This document shows positions 46,140 to 57,972 of a DNA stretch of 63,612 nucleotides, piece after piece; the stretch's first letter is position 1; each line of letters starts with the position of its first letter. Origin of the DNA: Chromera velia (taxonomy: Eukaryota; Sar; Chromeraceae); the NCBI GenBank assembly GCA_018398765.1, contig JAHBMJ010005716.1, positions 2,501 to 66,112 of the forward strand, given 5' to 3'. A program made the translations under genes and the position numbers. The notes under the pieces are model-generated. The model was not told the origin of the DNA. It did not search any database and saw only the letters and a program-made list of their open reading frames with translations.

Positions 46140-49098
46140 CTACTGCGTCACACTGTCTGCATGGAAGGAAGATGCGTTGTACTTCAACGAAAAGAAAGCA
46201 GTGCTGAACGACCGACTGAAAATACTGAATGGTTCCGCATGTACATGCTCGAGAGACGCGCCACCCTCATGTGGAGACGCAGCTGCGGCAGCTCTCGAAA
46301 CGAATCGTTCAACCCACAGTCTTGCATGAGACTGTGTGAGGGCAGAATCAACCACATTCTCTAGGGTACCATGAACAAGCATTTCCGAGGGGCAAACGAC
46401 AAGATCGCTCATGCCGTTCTCAACGGGCAAACTCTCCCCCCCACGAGCTGATTCCAGCAGCTGCCCACTCACCACCTCCACACTCTGCTGATACACTTCC
46501 TCCTGTCTCTCGCTCTCATAGTCTATCAGAGAAGCACCCTTCACATGCCACCTCCAATTCATGGAATGCATCAGATGGCATGCAGAAGGCGCAGATTCAC
46601 GCGCCATGGCATGAAAGTCGTGAGAGGAGAAGTAGTCACACAGGTTTGACCAGGACACGGTCTGAGGACTGAGTGAGGCTATTTCTCTAACTACGCCCCC
46701 CGCCCTCTGCATCTTTGCACATCGCAAGTCAACAGAGAACGTCCCATCGACCAGACGCTTCTGCAAAGAGGCGATGCGGCTCTGCAGAATCAGCGATCCG
46801 CAAGAGACCACGTCACTTTTCTCACTACGGAGACGCTCACTCCAGAGGAGTGTGTGACTAAGTGTCTGCAGAAACACCCCATTATTCTCAACCCCCGCAG
46901 TCCCTCTGGGGTTGCACCAAAAAGTGATGCTCCCCACGTCAGACGCAGGAAGAGCAGGCACTTCTCCTGTCAAGAGCAGCCTTGACAAGGCAGCACGATC
47001 TGCTTTTGCCTTCAAGGCTGAGATCTTCCACGGCCTCCCGGCCTCTACATTCGGGCTCGTCTGAGCGTTCAACCACCTCCTTCGGGCCTCCTCGATTGAA
47101 GTCCCCCCCGCCCGCAGCCACTGCTGCAGAAACTCCCTCACAGCAGGCGTCTCTTCAGCCGCCCACCGCCGCGGAGCCCCCCTTGCGGGAGTTTCCGACA
47201 TGCAGAGGACCGACTGAACAGCGGCTTTGAACGCTTCGACTGTTTCGGCAGACCAGGTGGAACTGAACCACACCTGCGCCACGCTCTCTACTGATGCGTT
47301 TATACGCAGCATTTCTGCAAGGACACACGTTTTGGCACACACGTATGCGCTCTCATCGAGCCCTACCCAGGTGACAGGAGAGTCTGCACTCGTGCCGACC
47401 TCAACGTCTGCAAAGAGCAAAAAACCCAGGTCGACAAAACCGACTCCCACATGCACTTCCCCCCCTCTCACCCTCCTGCTCTGATACTGCACGTTGGAAA
47501 ACGGATGGATGTACAGTTGTTGGTAGGACGGTAGGATGGAATCTGTGTGGATTCGCACGTCCCCCAAAGGTGCCCGCTGCCACCAGCGGCGGACCTCTTC
47601 ATTCCCGCGCACCCTCTGCCCCACCATTCGAGTGTGGCGATCCCCCTGCAGCAGCCTTACCCCCTTAGACAGCCTGGCAGCATACGGCACAAACACCTTC
47701 GAAAGAAGGTGCCAGCATTTCAGCAAGTCCCTGCAGGTTTCGCTGTCAAGACCCTGAGGAAAGCTGTCAATGTCGAGATGACAAGGCTGAAGACACTCAT
47801 TGCGAGTGTCAGCACAGTCGGACAAGTGACGGACGTGGGAGAGGGCCTCAAGGACCTCACACAAGATTTTCAGCCGGTCTTTGAGTGAACAGAGGGGGTT
47901 GTCCTCCGTGTATACCGCTAAGTAGTCCATCACATCCTCTATTACACTCTCCGTTTTCTGCCGCGTTGTCTCGCACTGAGGCAAAACTCCCCGCCAAAAG
48001 TCAAGACATGCGACTGTGCTTGCAGCCTGTTTGAGTTCCCTGCACAAGTCACACGGGAGCAACATCAAGTCATTTCTTTCTCACTGACTATTGACGGGAT
48101 GAATGCAGGCACGGAGATAAGGACCAAATTAAATGAGAAGAGAGATGGAAGTCGGCGAGAAGTGCAAGGCAAAGGTCTTTGATACTGACGGCAAAGTGAC
48201 CTGCTGACCCTTTTACAAATTGTAGGCTAATTTGTAGCATACATTTGAACTCTTACTGTAAGCACGAAGGGAAAAAGAACGGCAGCAATAAGCAGAAACA
48301 CCAAGGTGGGGGATGCAAAAAAAGTGGAGACATCAAGAAAAAGCGTTCTAACTGGTGAAAGATGAAGAAAAGGAGTTCTGAAAGCATCATGCAGACGAAT
48401 TGAAACGATGAAAAATTCGGCTCCAGTGACGGATCGGCTGACCAAAGCATCCGTGCTCTCCTGTCGAGGTTCTTCAGAAGCAGTGTACGGTTTGAGGGAA
48501 GAGAGGGGGGCAGCAGGAACACAGCCAAGGTGGACCAAAGGACTGCAGGGATGTATTGTTTTAGTTCGATATTCGCAGCCGCCAGGTTACCCGCCAGTAA
48601 AGCAGCCTGATGGAAGGGTGACTCAGCAAAACCGTTCAGAAGCTCGTCTGCTGCCCCTCCTGCCCCTTCATCCAGCGTTCTCTGAGGCCAGTCAAAAAGA
48701 ATGGCGTTGTAAAAGGGCAGGTTGCCCCCCTGGGAGACGGACAGCTTTGTGTGCTCGGTGGCACACCATATAGCAGAGTCTCTTCTGCCCATCCTCTGAA
48801 ACGCCCGGGCGGCCTCCTGGAATCCGACACCTCCCGTCTGCATGTGCTCTTCTGTGCACCGACCACCAGAAAAGTATACGGCTGCGAGAGCTGCAGAAGC
48901 CGCTAGCAACAACCGGTTTTCATTCAAGAAACTGCGACTGAGGTCTCTCAGAGAAAACGAGAGACGGCTCCGTTCTTCTAAGAGATTCAAAGCAGAGATG
49001 TAACACCCCTTTGCTGACTGAAAATCTTTCTTGCGATAAAAGACATTTCCCGCCTCCCTCCACCCTTCTGGATGCTCAGGGTGCCCGGTCGCTGCCAT
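46140..49098 (-). CDS. TPR protein with large unrecognised C-terminal region
   Basis: Two exons, 49098-48431 and 48039-46140, joined across a 391-bp intron (donor GTCACT, acceptor TTGTGCAG) give 855 residues with phase preserved (CC|G). Residues 1-35 start a TPR: PEGWREAGNVFYRKKDFQSAKGCYISALNLL; further helical pairs follow (LLAASAALAAVYFS, HQAALLAGNLAAANIELKQY). TPRs scaffold protein contacts. The second exon encodes about 630 residues with no domain I can name; conserved-looking parts are RIHTDSILPSYQQLYIHPFS, GVGFVDLGFLLFADVEVG and VTWVGLDESAYVCAKTCVLA. Without the splice, the two frames would be separate proteins; the TPR frame would end in an improbable Phe/Leu/Pro tail, which supports the intron. 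Confidence 0.7.
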
Positions 49099-49200
49099 GA
49101 GGAAGCTTCTTACTAAACCACGAAAAAACCTTTGGAGACGAGGAGAAAATCAAAATTTTCTCCCAGAAGAATGACCGAAATCCTCGTCGTGAATCGAGTC

Positions 49201-49556
49201 TGATGGATTGTGAGATCGAAGAACCGGAAAGCACCCAAATCCCAACCAAAAAACCACAAGTCCCTCCTGATGAGTTTCTGAAGAGGAGCGTATATATGGG
49301 GCCTTCACACAATCGATCTGGCTCGCTTCTGTGACAAGTTCTGTCCGATCGTTCGAATTAAGCTTCAGACTGCATGGCAGTGCGGCCCGGAAGTTGGCCG
49401 CGAGCTAAGCGCCCCGCGGGGGCCCTCGGCATGCACATGCACCGATACTCGATGCAGCTAGCTCTGCTGCCTCTGCAGCTCTCCGGTACTATAGCTCTCC
49501 AGGAGCCATCTGGATGCATAGGCAGCCTGACCAAGTTTACAGTCTGTCTGTCACAA
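49201..49556. repeat. Dispersed repeat, left half of interrupted copy
   Basis: Matches 41603 to about 41963 of the uninterrupted copy. It stops at TCTGTCACAA, where the YR retrotransposon begins. Confidence 0.7.
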
Positions 49557-49564
49557 ATTGATCC

Positions 49565-49732
49565 AGACTCCACACGGTCTGCCATTCCGCTGTTCTTCCT
49601 AGCTTTCTACCGTGACCGTTTGTCTAGAGTCCGGTTTTAGCCGGCTCTAGTTAATATGTGTCCTCCCGGATCCCCAGCTCCGCCATATAGGCTGAGCTAG
49701 CAATCCGAGCAGGCACGGGCCTACCGCCCCCC
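49565..49732 (-). repeat. Split direct repeat B2 (distal end)
   Basis: Same as B1 apart from scattered substitutions: AGACTCCACACGGTCTGCC, then GTCCGGTTTTAGCCGGCTCT and GCACGGGCCTACC. The CCGGTTTTAGCCGG core is itself an inverted repeat. Confidence 0.85.
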
Positions 49733-49871
49733 GCACACACCTGCCGCCACGTGTCGCAGGGATATGCGATCCCAACCAAAAAACGACTAGGTAGCATATT
49801 TCCGGGCTGGGATACAGGCCGGATCCAGTCGTTCCTCGGGAGGGCGGGCGGGAAAAAAAACGTTCACTCGC

Positions 49872-50150
49872 CGATCAGATTACTACGACTTCTCTTTTGA
49901 CAGAGGAGAATGTGTGATAGGAGACCTCTTCTTCACTTTTTTCGTGGTTTCCGTGCAGTCTCCGCTGATTTCCCCCTTTTTTTTTCCCTTTCTCCGCTGC
50001 GTCCGTCCGCACCCGCGTGCGCGCATCTATGTTGTCCTTCCGGCTTCCGGGTCTCTGAGTCCGGGCCCGGCCGGCCCACTTCGCGCATGCCCGTTCATTC
50101 CGACTAGACCTCAGTTCAAGACTCCGCTATGCTCCGCTCAAACTGCCACT
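49872..50150 (-). repeat. Split direct repeat A2
   Basis: Matches A1 at 57492-57767, from CGATC.GATTACTACGACTT through AGGAGACCTCTTCTTC and TCCTTCCGGCTTCCGGGT to AAACTGCCAC. Lies only three bases from B1. Confidence 0.85.
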
Positions 50151-50153
50151 CTA

Positions 50154-50320
50154 GACTCCACACGGTCTGCCGTTCCACTGTTCTTCCTGGCTTTCTACCG
50201 TGACCGTTTGTCTAGAGTCCGGTTTTAGCCGGCTCTAGTTAATATGCGCCCTCCCGGATCCCCGGCTCCGCCGTATAGGCTAAGCTAGCGATCCGAGTAG
50301 GCACGGGCCTACCACCCCCC
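50154..50320 (-). repeat. Split direct repeat B1
   Basis: Internal copy of B, directly after the tyrosine-recombinase region on the element's own strand and abutting A2. Confidence 0.85.
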
Positions 50321-50719
50321 ATATCCCCACACCCTTGCACCCAGGGCATCACCTACAAGGGCATGGCAGTTGCGATCCTCTTAAATTTTTGATCAGCCAC
50401 CACTTAATCTGGCATGCCCCTCTTACAATTTCTACATCTTCCCCCCTCCTCACGTCACCCTAAGTGATGTTATGCAACGTCTTAACGTTCTTTATAGAGG
50501 TGATACACCTGAGATAATCGGGTATAACTTATATGGTAGGCCCACCAATACCTAGCCATATGGCTGTATGTGCCATTTTGCGTCTTCCGCCAGTTTTCCT
50601 TACATCTTCTTATAACTCTAAACTTTTTCAGAACCCAACGTCTTTATGTTCAGGTTGCCTTACTCCAGTCTTGTTTTTGAGTTGATATCTTTGAAGCTGT
50701 TCCGCCAACCCTTTGTCTG
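50321..50719 (-). other. Element spacer between recombinase ORF and B1
   Basis: AT-rich, non-coding in all frames apart from short runs. Contains the 3' untranslated part of the YR retrotransposon. No separate gene seen. Confidence 0.5.
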
Positions 50720-51858
50720 CCTCTGTTATCACAGTTTTGCTAGATACTCCACCTTTTCTTCTGCATCTCTGATCTGGTACGACATCCACGCGTTGCGACT
50801 GTTATGTCCTAGAATGTTAACCGCAATATCATCTGGCAGATTGGCTTGGGCAGCTGCCGTATAGCCACTTACCCTCAGGGAGTATGTAGTAAACTCTGTA
50901 CACTCTCTGTCTGGCAGTACTTATTGAATTGCTTTCCTTAACGCCCGCTGCCATGCGTTCCTTGATAAGCTTTTCCCTGTCCAACGGTGCCCATATGTAT
51001 CACACGTCTGAAACAAGGGGCTGCTCTCTGGGGCTACCCTCAAAAACCTCACTAGAACTTTATCTTTCTCAATACCCTCCTCTGATGTCAATGGAATTGC
51101 ATAGATGTGGCCTCTTCCGAACTTATCATTTTTTGCCTATGGATATGAACCGCCACAAAGGGAGGTCTTGCATTCTTTATGAGACTAAAATCTGTTTTTT
51201 GCAATCTCAGAACTTCCCCAATCCTCAGAGTCTTCGCTGGAAAGAAAGCTAATACTGTGACCGCTACATTTTGCCGGGCCTCCAGAGTGTTCTTTTCCCC
51301 CCAAAACTGTAGGAGCTTTTCGATCTCCCACAGTTTCAGTGTCTTTTTCTCTTTCACTTCATTGTCCATTATCTTTTTCAACCCCCTAAAAAAATATCCT
51401 AACCTCCCGTCGTCTAGCAGTGGGGGAGGCAGTGCGTGTTCGTGATGCCACCAGCGAACTGCTCCTCTCAACGTCCCAATTTCTCCACTTTTTCTTCCCA
51501 CCAGGTATGCAAACCCCATTTTTATTTTGTCTACTGTGTTCATTGGCAGCAACAATGGGTTTGAGCTCTGCAACCTCTGAATTGCATATTTGTATCGCTG
51601 TTTTATCCCCTCCTCCAATGCCCTGTCCTCAATATTCTATGCTATAAACGCCAACTCTTCTAATGTTTGGGGGGCTTGTTCCCCCCCTCCTGCTGCTGCC
51701 TCTACCACCTGCCTAAGTGATTCGTAGCCCGCCTCCCTCAAACGGTGAGGTAGACATGAGACCCTTGCTGTTTCACCTCTTTGCCGATGACTTCCATGAC
51801 CTTCACTCCAGATGTCCCTCGTTGTTGCTCTTTCAACCCTTACTGCAATATAACCCAT
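50720..51858 (-). pseudogene. Tyrosine recombinase of the YR retrotransposon
   Basis: Leftward frame. The N-terminal core-binding part reads EEGIKQRYKYAIQRLQSSNP and GFAYLVGRKSGEIGTLRGAV. The first catalytic Arg lies in AKTLRIGEVLRLQKTDF. The second part, in another frame (about 50893-50731), carries YSLRVSGYTAAAQANLPDD with the second Arg, then INILGH-type sequence (VNILGHNSRNAWMSY) with the His/Gly position and the nucleophilic Tyr. All catalytic positions of an R-H-R-Y integrase can therefore be placed. A stop after LEELAFIA (51637-51639) and a frame change near 51088 break the gene. Such enzymes join a circular DNA copy to the target. Confidence 0.75.
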
Positions 51859-52179
51859 TTACTTAAACCTTTGATTGTGATTGCTATATTTCATATTACT
51901 CTAAATCTATGTGTAATCAATAAATTTTTCTCTTTACTTTCCTTATTTGGTTTTTCCCTTTTTTATGCCAATGTAGCCGGCTTCTAACTTCACTCATTGG
52001 TACTACCGATCTAGACTGCCGGTCTACCTACGACTACCAATCTACGTATCTGGTAACACCAGGATTGCCACCCATGGCTCTCCTACCGGTAGACCTCTCT
52101 GCAGTGAAAAAGACTACCATCTCTCCCTCTCCTTCGGCACCCAAACTTCTACTGGTTCCAACTCCTGGAACACTCTTCC

Positions 52180-54063
52180 TCATTTTGGGATCCGATGAAG
52201 ACACACCGTCTCAGGACGGCATCTTTTCCATGCCCTCTCCGCCCCTTCGGGGAGAAGCACCACCCTCGGCTGCCCCACTTCATTCAACACTTCGCCAAAC
52301 TTGTCTGCTGAGGGGGAGGTGATCACAACTTTCTCCGCTAGCCCTCCTCCCACTTTGTGTGCCATCCTCGATACCAGGTGCCTAATATGTCTGTTCAAGG
52401 ATTTTAAGATTACCTGAGATCTGTGCACCATAGCACCAATTCTTGATAAAGTATCGGCTACTGTGTTCTGTTCTCCTGGGAGATGGATTGCCACCACTTC
52501 CACCTTCAATTTCATCTCCACTGCTTGCAATTCCTCCACAATCTAACCTAACGCTGGTGCGCCGCTGTGCCGTTTATTAATGATTCGGACTGTGACTGAG
52601 TTATCTGAGCGAAGTACTACCCGTCTCCCCCTAAACTCCTCCGGATACTGCTCACACATTCGCTTGATTAACATCACTGCCGTTTTTGCTTCACGCCAGT
52701 TTGAAGAACACATTGACTGCGCTCCTGACCACAGCCACCAAATTAGTGTGTCTCACCAAAAAAACCCTCCTCCCGGTCCAGCTGCATCTTCTGTTAGTAC
52801 TTGTATACCGGGGGGCATCACCTCAATCTGGTTCCCCCCCAGCCAGTCAGCACTCCAAATATCTAACCCTCTCTCTGGTATATGGTAGAGCTTCCTTGTA
52901 GGCTTGTCTTCAATAGTCCGGTACCACCACTGAACGCTCTGGATCATTTGTTTGGATGCTTCTATAGAACACCTTTTCCACGACCTCCACTCTTTCCGTG
53001 ACTTCGGTTGCTTTGCGGGTGCTACCTTTTCCCAGAACGGGGCAAGGCTCTGTCCCCTTTATGGGACAATAAGCCTTAAGTGGTTTAGAAACCCCACAAG
53101 TTTCAGCGCCGCCTCTACCCTGATGGAACCTTTCTTTAGTGCTTTTTGTACCTCTTCGAGCCGGTACATTGCTTTCTCCCGCTTGGCATCAGGGATAAAG
53201 AGCACCATTCTCTTGGTGTCCACCCTTATCCCTGTGAATTCTAACACTTGGGTTGGTTCGATTGTCTTCGACGCCTTCACCTTCCACCCCATTTTCTCTA
53301 GGAGTGACAAAAGGAGTCTCATTGCTTCTTTACACTCCTCTTTGGTGTCTGCTCCTATTAAAAAATTGTCTATGTATGTGAGGGACACTACTTTTGCTGA
53401 GTTTAATCCATGTCGCCGAAACAATGCCTGAAGGTGTTCCATGACGCCCTGGAACATAAACGGCGCGATCTTCAACCCAAAACATAGTACTCTATACCGG
53501 TAGAAATTCCTGTCAAATGGATTGTATATACCCAATAGATCCACATGGTTAGGGTGGATTCTGATATGAAAATAGCCGTCTTGTAGATCCTACTTTGCCA
53601 TGTATGACCCGGATTTGAGACCCCTTAACCCATGTCGATTCGGAATCGACAGCAACCCTATCACCATGTCTTGGGTGGCATCATTTATATCTGAAGCCGT
53701 CATATCAATAATGACCCTTGGCTGTCCTGATTGTTTTGGCACCGCCCCCATCGGTGATACAATATGTGGTTTTCTCTCACACCTCTCAATAATGCCTTCT
53801 CTTTCCAGTCTTTCCAACTCTTGTTTCACTTTGCTCCCAAAGTTAAAGAGGGATGTATAGTTTTTCAACATGGTCTCCGACGGCCAAATCTTTAGTGGGA
53901 TTTTGAACCCCTCTCCTAACTTTTGTGCCACCGTAGCATCCATGCCTAACTCAACCATGACTTCTGGTTTTAACGCTGGACCTTTGTCCCATTTTACTAC
54001 GGCTGGCCATCCCAGTGGAGTCCCTACCAGTGGGTTTGGTACTACCCATTCTCCTAACTGCAT
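52180..54063 (-). pseudogene. Reverse transcriptase-RNase H of the YR retrotransposon
   Basis: One leftward frame throughout, interrupted by stops. RT fingers/palm: REGIIERCERKPHIVSPMG, GAVPKQSGQPRVIIDMTASD, then an in-frame TAG (53592-53590) inside the DLQDGYFHIRIHP motif, then RYRVLCFGLKIAPFMFQGVM and the catalytic box LTYIDNFLIGA. The second catalytic Asp of the usual Y-x-DD is Asn here. RNase H: VVLRSDNSVTVRIINK and VVAIHLPGEQNTVADTLSR, the closing H-x-P/G-x-x-N-x-x-A-D block used by DIRS and gypsy elements. Two more stops lie in the RNase H part (one after GGGFFW, one before IVEELQAVE). The region from 54064 to about 54860 belongs to the same reading direction but is not recognised. Confidence 0.8.
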
Positions 54064-54235
54064 CGGCCATTTTCCTTCTAGTATTGGTAACGGATCACCT
54101 TTCCGTATGAAAGTAACGTCTCCTTCTTTCCATGCTTCTGTTATCTGTACCGATGCCGTTGCTTGTGCTGCATATAGTCATTCACCAATCAATTTCCGTT
54201 TAGTACACGGATGTTTAGTAACATTTTAGTAACCT
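54064..54235 (-). other. Leader of the RT frame
   Basis: Short unassigned segment upstream of the first RT motif on the element strand. The RT frame is open into it but carries no motif. Confidence 0.35.
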
Positions 54236-55207
54236 AACCTCTAATCGGTTTCCTCCCCCTTTTTTAACCTACTATAACTCAACAGGTCTAATAAACCCAG
54301 AGTTAATTTACACGTACCTGTACGTGCGCCAACCAATCAACCTATATACTGAATTTCCTGAACATCCTTCGCTTTGAAAGCTTAATTTAGCGTTTGTGTA
54401 ATGACACTCAATGGTCATTACCCTTCTACCATGTATAATCGTACGGAGCCCTCGCTCCGCCATACTGATTTCCGAGTTTTTTCTGTTGCTACACCTTGAC
54501 TGCCTCTGTACAAAGCCTCATCAAAACCTCCGGCCAGCCTGAAACCTAACCTCTCACATACCTTTGCAGCCTCCGCATCGTTACCTAAGTGATTGTACAC
54601 CTGCTATGTCTCTTTCTTCTCCATGCAACGGGATCAACAGTTGTGAACAATTGATGTGCCATCGCTTGCCACCGAGCTGCGCCTTGCCGATAACAAGCCA
54701 TAACACGCCTCGATCGTCTCACTGCTCTCACCCCTTTGGCTTCCGTCTTTCTTAAACAGACCTGATCGATCGGAAAGCCCCTTGGCCGCTCCTGCCAATG
54801 GCTTCCCTCTCGTCGATCCGCCCTCCCCCATCTGACTCTCATGTCCTCTTTACCTTCCATTCACCCAACGTGCCCTTGTCTTGCTCCTTCCTTAAAACCC
54901 TCTGGGTACACACCGGCCCTAGAGAGCCTCAATGACTCAGTTACTACCTGCCTGACCCAATACACTTCCTTCACGCAAAGGCCGCGCTTCCCACCGTTTC
55001 TTTTTCTTACCCATGCCTCCCTACTCCCCAAACGAAGGAAAATGACGTAACACACACACTGCGAGGTCATGCCACGCACCCAAGTTTCTTGGCACCCCCT
55101 CAGGTATCCTCCCCATGTACCGCTCGACTTTTCCTGCAATACCACACAGCCCAAACACCTGTACAGCCATATTTTATGCATTTTCACACTCAATTCATTC
55201 CATTTCA
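54236..55207 (-). other. Unrecognised part of the YR retrotransposon
   Basis: Short leftward frames (54600-54418, 54860-54585, 55208-54861) with Arg/Lys-rich composition and no motif. Probably decayed linker between gag-like and RT regions, or a broken second ORF. Confidence 0.4.
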
Positions 55208-56996
55208 TCCCTTACACCTGCTCGATCCCCTTTGTTCACCCGGGGGCCCTTCCCTGGCCTCCCTCACGGAAAGCCCAATCTTTTGCCTTTGCTGCTTCAT
55301 AGAGATTCGCCTCCTTCGACCCGGGGCCCTTTGCCTCGGCGTCCTTCCTGAGGAGGCAATCTTCAGGCCCGTGGATGGCGGACCTTCCCTCCTGTCCGGG
55401 AATTTGCTTACGTATGAACATACAGGGCCCACAGTAGGTTGAGGGCCTCGCTCGTTGTTGGCTGGTGAATGGGGCACCTCCCCAGTACCCGCCTCCATCG
55501 GCTTGAGGGAATGCACTGCCCGTGCCACCCGTTCTGTGGCCCCCCCAGTTTCCTCCCAACCCAAACCCCCCTGGTTGATTCCTCCATGCTACTGCTCCCT
55601 GTGTTTGTCTGCCAACCCCTTGCAAGCCGGCTACGCGATCTTTCAGCTCGAAAATCGCTTTCCATGCTTCTAGCAACAGCGGTGTTACGAGGTCTGACAG
55701 GTGGGGTAGCCTCCCCTATCCTTCCGCTTGGGCATCCAGTTCCTTTCCCAAGCACACCACCATCTGTTTTTGCATACGCCCTCGCCCTTCGAACCCTTTG
55801 ACGGCCCGAATGAACTTTGTCACCGCCTTTGCTTGGATCACCTTCCTCTTTGCCCTCTCCTTATCCCCTGACCTGAGAGAGGACAACACTTCTGAATCAT
55901 TGACAAGTCTTGTTTTGAGAGCCGTCTGGCTCTTAATGAGCGTTTCGATGTTCTCTTTCTACCATGTTCTTTTTTTCTGCCCCTCCTTTTCCCTCTCCGG
56001 CCTCGGGACGTGCGCGACCACCGCGGCCGTCGTTTGGTCCCATGGCAGTATCGTGTTCCCATCCTCCTTGGGATGTGTCCGCAATATGAGGGTATCCAAC
56101 GCCGTGATTGCTCTACGGATCTCTCTACTGCTCATCGTTCTCCCCCCCCCCAAACTGTCTCTCTGCCCATGCTGACCTTGGTCGATGTTATCACGGCTAT
56201 CGTTGTTCTCGTTCGGGTAGTAGTCCTTGTCGTCAATCTCATCTCCACTGCTGCTCCCGTCATGATTAGAGGCGCTCCCCCAACCACTTTCTGACCCCTC
56301 ACCTCTTCTACCCTGCTCCGTAGCAGCACTTTTCTGTATTAGACTGATCCTCTTCTTTTGAGGAAGGACAAACTCTTCGTCTTCCCCTTTCTCCTTCTTT
56401 TCTAACCTCCGGTCTCGATCCCTCGGTGCCGCTACTGCCCGGCGACTGCTACTAGTACCGCACTCACCACCGACTCTCGCTGCCGGGGCGCCTCGACCCA
56501 TCGCCCCCTTTTAGCTCCGGGGGGCCTCCTCCGCCTCGGACTCCGATTCCTCAATGGAGATTGGGACTGATCGGCTGGCCTTTGCCGCCAGCTCTGCTCT
56601 CGCATTGCGAACCGCATCCGGGCTGCTACTGTATCTTTTACCAATCTTCACTCGCTGTGCCTCCGTCTTTCAGGTATTCAGAAAGGCCGTGTCTCGGCTG
56701 CTCCTTGCCACAGATGACACCTCCTCCCCGTCTCCTACCGTTTCCATCTTGACATCCCCACCATCATCGGGAGGAGGGGTCCTCTCTATAGCCTCGCGGT
56801 TCCTCTGTACTGGCTGCTTCGAATCCCCTGCACCTCCCTTCACTGATGGCGATCCAGAAGGCTTGCTTACCTTCGAAACGCCTTTCTGCCCTCTACTCCC
56901 TTTCGTCACCTTCTGCTGGGGGGTTTTCTTCCCCCCGTCGCCCGCCGTATCTGCCTTTTTCACCATGATTGTACCTGCACATTCAGGGGAACCCAC
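55208..56996 (-). pseudogene. Gag-like region of the YR retrotransposon
   Basis: Leftward frames 56996-56670, 56501-55959 and 55676-55236 lie in the same reading frame but are cut by stops and by indels; bridging pieces sit in other frames. Composition is typical of retrotransposon Gag: Lys/Gly/Ser-rich N-terminus (GGKKTPQQKVTKGSRGQKG), acidic-polar middle (DYYPNENNDSRDNIDQG), Gly/Gln/Trp-rich region (GGFGLGGNWGGHRTGGTG). A Cys/His-containing stretch (TYCGPCMFIR, HGPEDCLLRK) could be a relic of a zinc knuckle. Position upstream of RT supports the call; sequence alone would not. Confidence 0.5.
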
Positions 56997-57491
56997 ACAT
57001 TCATGTGACTCCTTCCCATCTCCATCCGCCTGTCTGTCTCATACTCGACCACATCGCTTTAATGTCCATCCTCTCCCTACCGCCAACTACCGCAATGTCT
57101 CTTCCCTGTGACACTGCCACGACTGCCCCGCAATTGACTCACAGACATCAATTCTGCTGCCTGGATCAACGATCGGAGCAATAGTTCGTGCTGATGACGT
57201 CATCCCCCATCTCGTGTTCCGAAATCTAAAAACCGGTCCTGAAACACCTTGCACCCAATCATACTCTTTTCCTCACTCCCTGTCCCGTCCGCCCTGCGAA
57301 CACTGACCTCCTCTTATCACAACCCTTCCCATGACCTCTCACGAGAGCTTGCGACGACAGTAGAACCACCAGTTCAGTCTGCCTCGGTCTGCTTGCCCTG
57401 CAGGCTATCGCCAGACTCGTCTCCTCCTTAGCCAACCAACCGAAATCGTGTACTGCCTATCGCTACACTGAAAACGCTCAATACAGCACAT
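56997..57491 (-). other. 5' untranslated part of the YR retrotransposon
   Basis: Between repeat A1 and the first gag-like frame. No gene; composition is C/T-rich on the plus strand. Confidence 0.5.
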
Positions 57492-57767
57492 CGATCGGAT
57501 TACTACGACTTCTCTTTTGACAGAGGAGAATCTGTGACAGGAGACCTCTTCTTCGCTTTCTTCGTGGTTTCCGTGCAGTCTCCACTGATTTCCTTTTTTT
57601 TTTTCTCTTTCTCCGCTGCGTCCATCCGCACCCGCGTGCGCGCGTCTATGTTATCCTTCCGGCTTCCGGGTCCCTAAGTCGGGCCCAGCCGGCCCGCTTC
57701 GCGCATGCCCGTTCGTTCCGACTGGACCTCAGTTCGAGACTTCGCTACGCTCCGCTTAAACTGCCAC
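57492..57767 (-). repeat. Split direct repeat A1 (proximal end)
   Basis: Copy of A2. Its outer end, CTGCCAC, is followed at once by the host repeat sequence TCACAATTCTCGAGCTG. Confidence 0.85.
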
Positions 57768-57768
57768 C

Positions 57769-57972
57769 TCACAATTCTCGAGCTGATCGACAACCCTCAA
57801 TGAGAGAGACAAAAGTTGCAATCATGTAAAAGATTCTCTGAATTTTAACCGTTCTTTCTCAATTCATTCCAGCAGTGCAAAACGGTAGAAAGGGGTTAGA
57901 GCCAAAACTACCAAAGCCTTTGGCTCTTTATTTCAAAGTGATCTCCGAGATTCTCTGAGGTGATCTCACAAT
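57769..57972. repeat. Dispersed repeat, right half of interrupted copy
   Basis: Matches about 41964-42136 of the uninterrupted copy: ACAATTCT.GAGCTGAT, CAATGAGAGAGAC, TTCCAGCAG.GCAA and GTGATCTCACAATA. Confidence 0.7.

Larger units (their letters stand above)
49557..57768 (-). mobile_element. Ngaro/PAT-like tyrosine-recombinase (DIRS-order) retrotransposon
   Basis: About 8.2 kb, read right to left. Order: repeat A1 (57767-57492), gag-like region, reverse transcriptase, RNase H, tyrosine recombinase, then repeats B1 (50320-50154), A2 (50150-49872) and B2 (49732-49565). A1-ORFs-B1-A2-B2 is the split-direct-repeat layout of PAT/Ngaro elements, which integrate by a tyrosine recombinase instead of a DDE integrase. 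The element interrupts a dispersed repeat; TCACAA occurs at both junctions (49551-49556 and 57769-57774), either a short duplication or a shared recombination core. Frameshifts and stops in every ORF show it is dead. Confidence 0.85.

Noticed and set aside
45775-46329. 184-codon plus-strand frame
   Set aside because: Overlaps the 3' end of the well-supported minus-strand TPR gene; no domain.
48068-48068. MMLLPCDLC as a start for a separate 642-residue protein
   Set aside because: These residues end in TGTGCAG, an acceptor that joins in phase to the TPR exon; a single spliced gene explains both frames better.
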